A DNA stretch of 64,000 nucleotides from positions 169,001 through 233,000 of the forward strand of contig JBAIAC010000160.1 of NCBI GenBank assembly GCA_037349315.1, read 5' to 3'. This DNA is from Chelydra serpentina. Lineage: Eukaryota > Chordata > Testudines > Chelydridae. The translations under genes were made by a program, and so were the position numbers. The notes beneath the pieces are model-generated. The model did no database searches and was not told the origin of the DNA. It saw nothing but the letters and a program-made list of their open reading frames with translations. This document shows, piece after piece, positions 56,205 to 64,000 of the stretch; the stretch's first letter is position 1; the number at the start of each line of letters is the position of its first letter.

Positions 56205-57453
56205 TCGCAGATTTTGCTTTTCTTCTCTTTTGAAAACTGCAGGAAGTTCCGGTTCCGTTGGGAAAATTCGTGCCCCCAGCCCTTGTTCTCGATCTGGGGG
56301 TGCGGGAGGGGGGAAGGGGGTTAGCACTGCCACACAATGGTCTCTTCCACAGCACTCTGGACTCATTCTTTCTGAAATCTGGTTTCACTGAGACCACTGT
56401 TAATCCAGAGTCACTGCATGGAAAGACGAGGAGTGACTCCAGGTGGACAGTGGGGCAAATGAGATCAGCAATTCCCCCTGTGAGGAGGGGCTCTCATTAG
56501 CTGCTCTCCCCAGAGAGCTCAAGGGGGGAAGGCTGCTCCAACGCCCTGTCCCTCTCTGCTCAGGATATTGGGGTTCAGCTTCCTGGGTCAGATGCTGCAG
56601 CCTCCATCGTGATCTGGGCAACCAGGCTTAGCAGCTGCTGCTCCCCCAGCGGGGTCTGTGCTGGGAAGTGAACTTAAAGCTTCTTCTCTGCCCAGCCCAG
56701 GTGATGACTGTCTCCAGCTGGTACTAGCCCCATAGGGCAGCCCTGAGCCCTGTTAACTAAATTCTGAGCCCCAGACTGCAGGTAACTGAAAGACCTCAGG
56801 GAAAGTGCTGGGGACTGGCAAGCAAGTGACTCTGCACAAACAGCCCCTCCTCATTTCTCCTCCCATTAGCAATTGCCAGGAGAAAATCCATCGATGGGAG
56901 AGCAAAGAACCCAGGAATGGGACTTTCCCAGCCGGAGAGGGGCAGGGAGAGAGGACAGGGGAAGGGGAGACGGAAAGGGGCAGTGGTAGAAATGAGGGGG
57001 AGAGAGATTTCCAGCTCTCTAATCCAGCAGACACATGTGTTGCAGCATCCCTGGGCAGAATCACTTTCCAGTGAACAAGAAAAGGATCAGACAGAGGAAA
57101 AGCCAGTTCCTGACTCCATGTTCCTCCTGCTGGGTGTGGCTGCCGTGGGGTCAGTGTCCGAGGGAATCCCCCACAGTGACTCCTTTGGTTCTGCTCTTTT
57201 CTAGCCTTGTGTTCAGACACTTTGTTACGGGGTGGAGGGAGGGAGAAGGGAGGTTGAACATCTCTCTGTTGGCTTAGCCTGGCAGGAGGAGCCAGGTCTA
57301 CACTGTAATAAAGAGATGAAGCATTTTCCCAGCATCACAGAATCTAGAATTTCTGTCTCCAGGGAAAGGGCCTGGGGGAATCATGCTGTGAAATAAACTA
57401 AAGTCTGTTCTGAAACCCCCACAATTACCCTTCTCACCCACCCAGGCTGCAGA

Positions 57454-57534
57454 ATGACGTCCCTGTTTCGCTCCAGTTCATCCCGTCCTCCCATGGGACA
57501 CGGAAGGGAAATGGCTGCAGAGGAACCAGCTCAG
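57454..57534 (+). CDS. First coding exon of the right KRAB gene
   Basis: 27 codons, MTSLFRSSSSRPPMGHGREM to AAEEPAQ, then a gtaggt donor in phase 0. A second in-frame Met (MAAEEPAQ) matches the usual start of KRAB proteins and could be the real start. Splicing to the KRAB-A exon at 59433 would cross about 1.9 kb that includes a SINE and nested LTRs. Confidence 0.8.
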
Positions 57535-57849
57535 GTAGGTATCATCGAGGGGGGAGGGAGGCGGTTGCTGCTGGGTTCCTGCGGAAGGAAGAGGGACAGC
57601 AAATACACCGGAGATGGGAAGGTTTGCACAGTCTGGTTTGGAGGTTGGCGCGGGGCAGGAAATGCACAGGGTGGAGAAAGGGAGGGGGACAGGATGCTGC
57701 AAACCTGCTGGGAGATGTTTAATAAGCGGCCTAGATTCTAGGAACACGCCCATGAGGGTCCGAGGTAGAAATGCTCTGATTTGTGAAACAGGAAATAACC
57801 CACCAACATGGGCCTAAGAAAACTGACCAGACTCCCAGTGCTGGAGCCT

Positions 57850-58029
57850 AATCATAGAATATCAGGGTTGGAAGGGACCTTAGAAGGTCATCTAGTCCAA
57901 GCCCCTGCTCAAAGCAGGACCAATCCCCAATTTTTGCCCCAGATCCCTAAATGGCCCCCTCAAGGATTGAACTCACAACCCTGGGTTTAGCAGGCCAATG
58001 CTCAAACCACTGAGCTATCCCTCCCCCCC
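57850..58029 (-). mobile_element. Turtle tRNA-headed SINE with CR1-like tail
   Basis: Complete copy. It is absent from the left arm, so it is younger than the arm duplication. Confidence 0.87.
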
Positions 58030-58053
58030 ACAGCTGCTGTGAGATATGAAGGG

Positions 58054-59083
58054 GGCACTGTCACAGAGTGTGGGGGAGTTAGAGCCCTGTACCCCTTTGT
58101 CACGGAGTATAGGGGAGTCCGGCCCTGCACCCCTCTTCCCCGGAGTCACTGGGAGTCTCAGCCAGCCAGTAGAACAGAAGGTTTATTAGAGATGCCAGGA
58201 ACACAGTCCAACCAGAGCTTGTCAGTACATGCAGGACCCCTCAGTCGGGTCCTTCCGGGGGGCAGGGAGCTGAGACCCCAGCCTGGGGGCTCCCTGCATT
58301 TCGCCCCACAGCTCCAAATGGGGCTGGGAGGCCAGACCCTGTCTGCCTCTCTCCCCTCTTCTCCGACCAGCTCCAAAACGAAACTATCCAGCCCCTCCTC
58401 CCCCTTTGTCTTGCTTCCTGGGCCAGGAGGTCACCTGATCCCTTTGTTCGAACACCTTCAGCTCTCACCTTTGCAGGGGAGAGCCCGGGGCCATCGGTTG
58501 CTAGACCGAGTGTCAGCCCTTCTCTGTGTCCAGGCCCCTCTGTAACACTCATGCATCCTTGTTCCACCACCTAGAAACTCAAGCACTGCATAGGGGAAAC
58601 CGAGGCATCCACACAGTACTCAGGGAAAACATTAACAACAGTCCTAGTTCGTCACACCCTTGTCGTGGGATTTACTGTGACACTTAGCCAGCCAGCAGAA
58701 GAGAAGGTTTATTAAGGACGCCAGGAACACAGTTCAAACAGAGCTTGTGGGTACAAACAGGACCCCTTAGTCGGGCCCTTTTGGGGCCAGGGAGCTTAGA
58801 CCCCAGCCTTGGGGCTCCCTGCATTTTACCACCCAGCTTTAAACTTTAACCAACCAGACCAAACCCTTGAGCAGGCTCTTTACCCCTCCCCCGGCTTCTT
58901 TTCTAGGCTTTGTCCATTTTTCCAGGCAAAGGTGTCACCTCTCCCAACCCCTCTTCTGGCTCATGTTACAGCCTCAGGTATCTTCCTTCAGGGGAAGTCT
59001 CCCATCCCCAATGCAGCCAGTCCCAGTGAACCTCCCCCACAACACTCCCAGGTCAAATCTACCCCGCTCCCTACTTCGTCACA
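58054..59083 (-). mobile_element. Older LTR, split by a younger LTR
   Basis: The outer element begins with TGTCACAGAG near 58054, runs to 58097, and resumes after 58661 (gtcgtgggatttactgtgac) to CGTCACA at 59083. Together the parts make one LTR of about 465 bp. Confidence 0.78.
58098..58656 (-). mobile_element. Younger LTR nested in the older one
   Basis: TGTCACGGAG to CGTCACA with target duplication CCCTT at 58093-58097 and 58657-58661. A 5-bp duplication is typical of several retroviral and gypsy integrases. Confidence 0.87.
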
Positions 59084-59390
59084 GGCACCCACGAGTGAGG
59101 CTTAGTGGAGATTCCCCTCCCTTCATATCCAGCTCCTCACAATGAGGAGGGTGTTGGGCTTCCTACCAGAGATCTCTCCCTGGACCCTGCTAGGGGCTCC
59201 ATCTCCTGTATCAGTCTGTGGCTAGTAGGTGTGTGATGGATCTGCTGGGAGAGACAAGGGGCTCTCTCTTCGTCCCTTCACCCTGGTGTTTCCTGGATGC
59301 TCTGAGCGGGGTGGGAGTGGGACTCTGTTGACTCTGAGCCACCCAGAGCTTCCGCTTGGCTCCTCTACCACAGGAATAGCGGGGCTGTGA

Positions 59391-59585
<195 letters not shown>

Positions 59586-59720
59586 TAGAAGGGGAAATGA
59601 AGAGATACGGTTCATGCCACCCCCACAATGCCATCTGTACTCTGTCCTGTTTCAGCATCACTCCAATCTGTCAGCGACACACACACTGCCAGAGACCCTC
59701 CCCTGCTGCAGAACACTTTG

Positions 59721-59792
59721 GGGGTGTAGCTCAGTGGTAGAGTGTTTGACTACAGCTCAAGTGGTCCTTGGTTCAAATCCAAGTGCCCCCTT
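59721..59792 (+). tRNA. tRNA-Cys-like (ACA), second copy
   Basis: Acceptor GGGGGTG/TGCCCCC (one G-T), stem TTTGA/TCAAG, loop CTACAGC, T arm CTTGG-TTCAAAT-CCAAG. Better paired than 40297, with the same ACA anticodon. The downstream flank also matches (gttcctttaacaaaaa). Confidence 0.83.
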
Positions 59793-60192
59793 GCAAGCCT
59801 GTTCCTTTAACAAAAATAATTACAAATCTATTTCCATTCTGTTCCGCTGAATAGGGATGAGTGAAAACACTCAACATTTCCCTGTGCAAATGCGTAAAAA
59901 CCTAGCAAACACGTCCCTCAGCTGAAATCAGTTCTAATCCTCCAAGTGTCTAGTTTATGTTTTCATCAATTAAACAAAGCTATAATATGAAATCACATTT
60001 GCAGGTCCTTGGTCTCCATGGGCGACAATGTGCAGAAGAACAAGAACCCCGTCCAGTTGGGAGGAACGGACTCACATCTTGCTGGGAACTCGGCTCCTTG
60101 TGCCCAGAGTGTCTTTGGCCCCTCCGTAGATGACCCGAGAAACACAGTGTCCGTCTTCTCTAAAGAAGTGCTTGGAGAGACTTTCCCCATAT
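59793..60192. repeat. Cys and Arg cassette flanks
   Basis: 59793-59910 matches 40369-40510. The remainder leads to the Arg tRNA. No gene. Confidence 0.6.
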
Positions 60193-60265
60193 GACCGTGT
60201 GGCCTAATGGATCAGGCGTCTTACTTCGGATCAGAAAATTGAGAGTTCAAGTCCCTTTGCGGTTG
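60193..60265 (+). tRNA. tRNA-Arg-like (TCG)
   Basis: The loop CTTCGGA gives TCG. The stem TCTTA/TCAGA has one mismatch. The acceptor GACCGTG/TGCGGTT uses three wobbles, and T arm pairing is reduced. Weaker than 18229. Confidence 0.68.
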
Positions 60266-60545
60266 TGCTTTGTGCACTTTCCCCTTCGTACTGAACGCCC
60301 GGCTTTTTTCAGGGCTGGAGCCTCTTCTTGGCTGCTCTGCTTCAGCTACAGCCCGAGGAAGGAGGTTGTCAGGGGTTCCCTCCCCATTCTGAACTCTGGG
60401 GTACAGTCATGGGCACCTGCATGAAAGACCCCCAAAGCTTATTTTTACCAGTTTAGGATAAAAACTTCCTCAAAGCACAAATCCCTTTTGTCCTTGAACG
60501 GTACGCTGCCACCACCAAGTGATTTAAACAAACATTCAGGGAGGG
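60266..60545. other. No gene seen
   Basis: No supported feature. Confidence 0.4.
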
Positions 60546-61060
60546 TGTAACGAAGTGGGACTGTTCCTAATGTTTCCTCTGAATACTGAGTGGGTGCCTC
60601 AGTTTCCCCTATGCCTCAGTTTCCCCTCTGCATTTCTTAAGTCTCTAGGTGGTGGGATAAGGGTGTGTGATTGTTGCAAAGCCCTAGAGGGCCAGTGTGA
60701 TGACACAGAATGGCCGACACCCTGTCTCCTGGCAACTGCTGTCCTGGGCCCCTTCCCTGCAAAGGTGCCGGCTGAAGGGGTTGGGGAACAAAGGGATCAG
60801 TGATCTCCTGGCCCGGGAAGGAGACAAAGGCAGAGGAGGGGCTGGAGAGTTCGGAGCTGGCTGGGCACATGGAGGGAGGTCCAGATGGGCTCTGGCCTCC
60901 CCACCCCCCAAGATGGACCTGACTGAGGGGTCCTGTTCTCTGTACCTACAAGCTCTGGTTTAGACCCTGTTCCTGTCGTCTAATAAACCTTCTGTTTCAC
61001 TGGCTGGCTGAGAGTCACATCTGACGGTGGAGTTGGGGGCAGGGCCCTCTGGCTTCCCCA
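60546..61060 (+). mobile_element. LTR-type sequence, plus strand
   Basis: It starts TGTAACGAAGTGGGA. AATAAA (at 60982) is followed by the ctggctggctgagagtcac phrase also found at 279-714 in the same orientation. The right end is uncertain. Confidence 0.65.
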
Positions 61061-61680
61061 CGAGCCCCGCTGGGTGAAGAAGGGGATGCTGAATGCTCCA
61101 GGGTCAGACCCAGGAAGGTGGACGCTGGGGAAGCTTCTTGCCCTGGAGACAGTCGGCTCAGCGAGGAGGCTCCTCCAGAGTCCTGACTGGCTTCGTAGGG
61201 AGCAGTTCCAGAGAATCGCCCGGGGACTCCGTGACAGGGGCATCGGCAGAGCAGTGACTGGGGAGCCCAGCCCCTCACAGCCCCTCCCCCTCACACTGAC
61301 ACCCCCATGAACCCTCCCTCTCACAGCCCCTCCCCTCACACACGCAGGGACTTGTTCGCTGGGCTCTGACATTACAAACCCAGGGGGGAGGTTTCTGAGG
61401 ATTTACTCCCTGAGCCCCTCCCCCTCTCACCGCTCCCTTGAGTGCAGAGGGGCTGGGCTCAGGCAGCCAGTTTCACCCAGGGATTTCCCAGCCCAGGCCC
61501 CCGAGTCTCCTCTGCCCGTATCTACCAGTGACACTGCGCGTGGGCGGCGGCTACAAGGGGCTCGGGGAGGCTGAACCTCCCCAAACGGGGCAAGAAATGC
61601 TGGTGGGACGCACCCCCCTTGGAGAGGGGCTGGGCCGCTGCCTTGGGACAGACCCTCCCGAGGAGTGGGGGAGCCACCGG
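61061..61680. other. No gene seen
   Basis: 61280-61470 has repeated cagcccctccc words. No exon is supported. Confidence 0.4.
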
Positions 61681-61960
61681 CACTCAGACCTCACGCACAG
61701 GCCTGGCTCTCGCCTTCAGCCCAGGCAGCCAGAGGGGCCGGGGAGCTCCCTGGCAGTCCCACACCTCAGCCACCTCCTGCCTCACGGCCTCGGCTCTCGG
61801 CGCTCTGCTGGTGGCCCCCTCGCCAGCCTCCAGCATCCACACTAGCGCCTTGCGAGCGCTGGCGCTGGCCAGCAGAGATCTCAGCCACAATGCCCCAGAT
61901 GGGCAAACGCTGTGGGCTCCTGAAGCCTCTGCCCCCCTATGGATCTGGGCTTTTGTTCTT
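61681..61960. repeat. Initiator-Met cassette, inverted, tRNA missing
   Basis: Reverse complement of 8590-8722 joined to 8859-9000. The about 137 bases between, including the whole tRNA-iMet, are absent, with the junction near 61822. Confidence 0.85.
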
Positions 61961-62189
61961 TCCTTGCTCTTTCTCAGCAAGGGGAAGGAAAGAAGCTCTC
62001 CTTCAAGCTGGAGTCACAAGGGCGAGGTAAGGATGACTTCCTGGGAGCCGGCTCCAGTTCTTTGCTCTACCAGCCGACCCACCGAAGAGCTGCCAGCACT
62101 TTCTCCAGGGTCGCCCAGCGGTGTGTGCCAGGGCGAGCGCCGGCCAAGCGGATGGAATTTGAAGGGAAGGGGCAGCATCCTGAAGGAGA
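61961..62189. repeat. Phe/Val cassette flank
   Basis: Matches 10545-10770, ending at the Val tRNA. Confidence 0.8.
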
Positions 62190-62262
62190 GTTTCTGTAGT
62201 GTTGTGGTTATCACATTTGCCTAACACGCAAAAGGTCCCTGGTTCGAAACCAGGCAGAAACA
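62190..62262 (+). tRNA. tRNA-Val (AAC)
   Basis: Acceptor GTTTCTG/CAGAAAC perfect, stem TTTGC/GCAAA, loop CTAACAC, T arm CCTGG-TTCGAAA-CCAGG. TTTT follows about 15 bases later. An intact gene. Confidence 0.93.
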
Positions 62263-63042
62263 TGATGGCTTCCTTTTCCCTAGCTGTCCAGCAAGGCACT
62301 TCTCCATCTGCCACAGGCCTGTCCCTGGGATAACCCCAACCCCTGCAGGACAGAGGGTGGGGAAATGAGCTGAGAAAGCGCCTTGGCATCAGCCAGGGAA
62401 AACTGCAGGATCTCGGCCAGTCACCTCTTGGAGCCTTGTGGCTTGGCCTCCTCTGCCCTTGGAGGTTGGCCTACAGAGCCCAGCTCTTCCCACTTGCCAA
62501 AGGAGGAAGTGAGGCGGGAATGGGGCAAAAGAGGAAGGTCGTGCTGAGGAAGGCAGGGCAGGAGCTAAGCGGCTCAGTGGGGTTAGTCGAGCGCCACCGT
62601 TCGTTCTGCCAAGGCCTGGGGAGGTGCTGTTGGATGCTGGGAGGTAGAATCCTGTGCCTGCCCCTCGGCTTCCCAGGGGTGGCTACTTGCAGCCCAGGAG
62701 AAGCAGCGGGGATCTGGGTGGGAGGAAAAGTAGCAATGGGGAGTCCCAGTGGGCTCCTTCCTGGCAAGATGTTTTTCTGTGTCAGGCTTGGGAGTTGCCT
62801 GCGAGCCGGGGGTGGACTTGTTCCCGTGGGAACCGCTGCTCCTGTCTCCCCGACCTGGGGGCGCCAGCGACAGCTTGTGAGGGGGCAGGTGCTGGCTTGA
62901 ATGACGGGGATCCAGGCAGCCCCAGCCTGCTCCTCCGGTGCCAAGGCCACTGCTAGTCTCCTGCCTTGTGACATCAGGATTTCAATCTCCCCAGCATGAG
63001 CTGTGGCACGTGTATTAACCCTTCTTGGGGGGCCTGGTCGCT
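62263..63042. other. Val 3' flank, then no gene seen
   Basis: 62263-62380 matches 10843-10955. Beyond that no feature is supported. Confidence 0.5.
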
Positions 63043-63115
63043 GCCCAAGTAGCTCAGTGGAGAGTGGATGAGATTGAAGATCTGAAGGTTTCTGGCTGGA
63101 TGCCAGGCTCTAGCT
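63043..63115 (+). pseudogene. tRNA-Phe relic (GAA)
   Basis: TAGCTCAG box A, a TGAGA-TTGAAGA-TCTGA arm with GAA, and a paired T stem. The T loop CTGGATG and three acceptor mismatches argue against function. The D loop is shortened. Confidence 0.6.
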
Positions 63116-63821
63116 CACCCCTTCCCCCTGGGCCTGGCGTGCTGGGCTTTCTCCTGGGGGTGCAGCTGTGCCCTGAACTCACGGGTTTCCCTCAATTCAG
63201 AGGCAACACGTGCAGAGGGCGGGATGTGGGGCCATGTGCCCCACCTGGGTTAGCATCCCTGCTACAGCATGGGGTGCTGCCAGGCTCCCTCCCTGCACAG
63301 CAGCGGCTGGAGGGGGGAGGGGAGCGGGGCTGACTTTGCTGCTTCCTCTCCCGGCATTGTTCACTCCTGGGAGGGGCTGTTGATGGTAAGGGGGTGGGGC
63401 TGAACCTTGAAATTGGGGCCTCCCCCCCCCCCCCCGGCTTTCAGCAGAGACCAGTCGTCTGTGCCTGGTTTCCAGCTCCTCAGCCAGTGGATAATGTGCT
63501 ATTCTGTCCCGGAGTGTCCGGTCCTGACTTTCTGTCTCAGGAAGGGGAGGAAAAAGGAATCTCTTTTCAAACCCCCAGTCCCACCGCTGACCGAGGGGTG
63601 ACTTTCTAAGCTCCTGCTACAGTGGAGGATTTACCGTTAGTGGAGCTCTGTGCACATAAACATTCCCAGCCCTGGTATGTCTCCAGTCGCCGCTCTCCCC
63701 TGGTACCAGCAAAGGAAGTTTCCCACCATCCAGGAGACCCCAGCCTGGGAGTAAAGTCAGCTTCAGGCTTCTCCCCTCTCCCTTCTTGGAAGCCAGTTCA
63801 TGTTTGTACCATGAGTTACAG
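63116..63821. other. No gene seen
   Basis: A C run lies at 63422-63435. No exon or RNA gene is supported. Confidence 0.4.
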
Positions 63822-64000
63822 CAGCCGAACCCCCCGAGTCTGGATCAATGTCACAAGGTCCCAGTGTCTCCATGGAAGACAATTTGTTAAATCCCAGATG
63901 AGTGGAGTTAAATCGGTTCTCAGCCTGAGTCCTTCGCTCTTAATCCCGAGGATATTGTCCCACCATGGGGCCATTTCCCGCCTCTCTTTCAGACAGAAGC
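63822..64000. repeat. Direct duplicate of 13570-13722
   Basis: Near identity from ccccccgagtctggatcaat to ccatggggcc. It continues past the point where 13723 is interrupted by an LTR, so this is the uninterrupted copy. Confidence 0.85.

Overview
The window reads as nuclear DNA of a cryptodiran turtle. This rests on three things: a tRNA-headed SINE whose 3' part matches the tail of a CR1 LINE (the arrangement known for the turtle Cry/PolIII SINEs), a CR1 copy with an open endonuclease-reverse transcriptase frame, and KRAB zinc-finger exons with vertebrate splice structure. It is an accessory, repeat-rich region. Most long open frames are accidents of tandem repeats whose period is a multiple of three.

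Layout. 0-15 kb: tRNA cassettes (Arg-CCT, initiator Met, Asn, Thr, Phe, Val, Lys, Gln) in direct and inverted duplicated segments, with LTR insertions. 15-18.7 kb: SINE, Ser-GCT, a broken Ser, Arg-TCG. 18.7-23.5 kb: a CR1 element abutting a 57-bp minisatellite (about 28 units). 24-28.4 kb: second Lys/Gln/Leu/Thr/Phe block with a short copy of the minisatellite. 28.4-30.4 kb: third minisatellite array, CA repeat, GC-box array. 30.9-36.2 kb: Glu, Ser, Lys, Gln, Ala, Met tRNAs. 38.1-39.2 kb: G-rich minisatellite. 40.3-42.8 kb: Cys, Thr, Ser tRNAs. 44-59.7 kb: KRAB zinc-finger locus. 59.7-63.1 kb: Cys, Arg, Val and a Phe relic.

The KRAB locus is the best-organised part. Two inverted arms (about 48.23-52.41 and 56.2-59.7 kb) flank a 3.8-kb spacer with a CpG-rich promoter (NRF1-like, ETS, ZNF143-type motifs). 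Each arm carries a first coding exon and a 127-bp KRAB-A exon pointing away from the centre. The left gene continues to a KRAB-B exon with an in-frame stop and to decayed C2H2 fingers. The right copy ends after KRAB-A, just before a tRNA-Cys.

The tRNA genes form a birth-and-death population: about 38 genes and relics of a dozen isoacceptors, carried on a handful of shared flanking cassettes. Several copies have a changed anticodon or decoding stem. Insertions present in one cassette copy and absent in its paralogue allow parts of the duplication history to be ordered.
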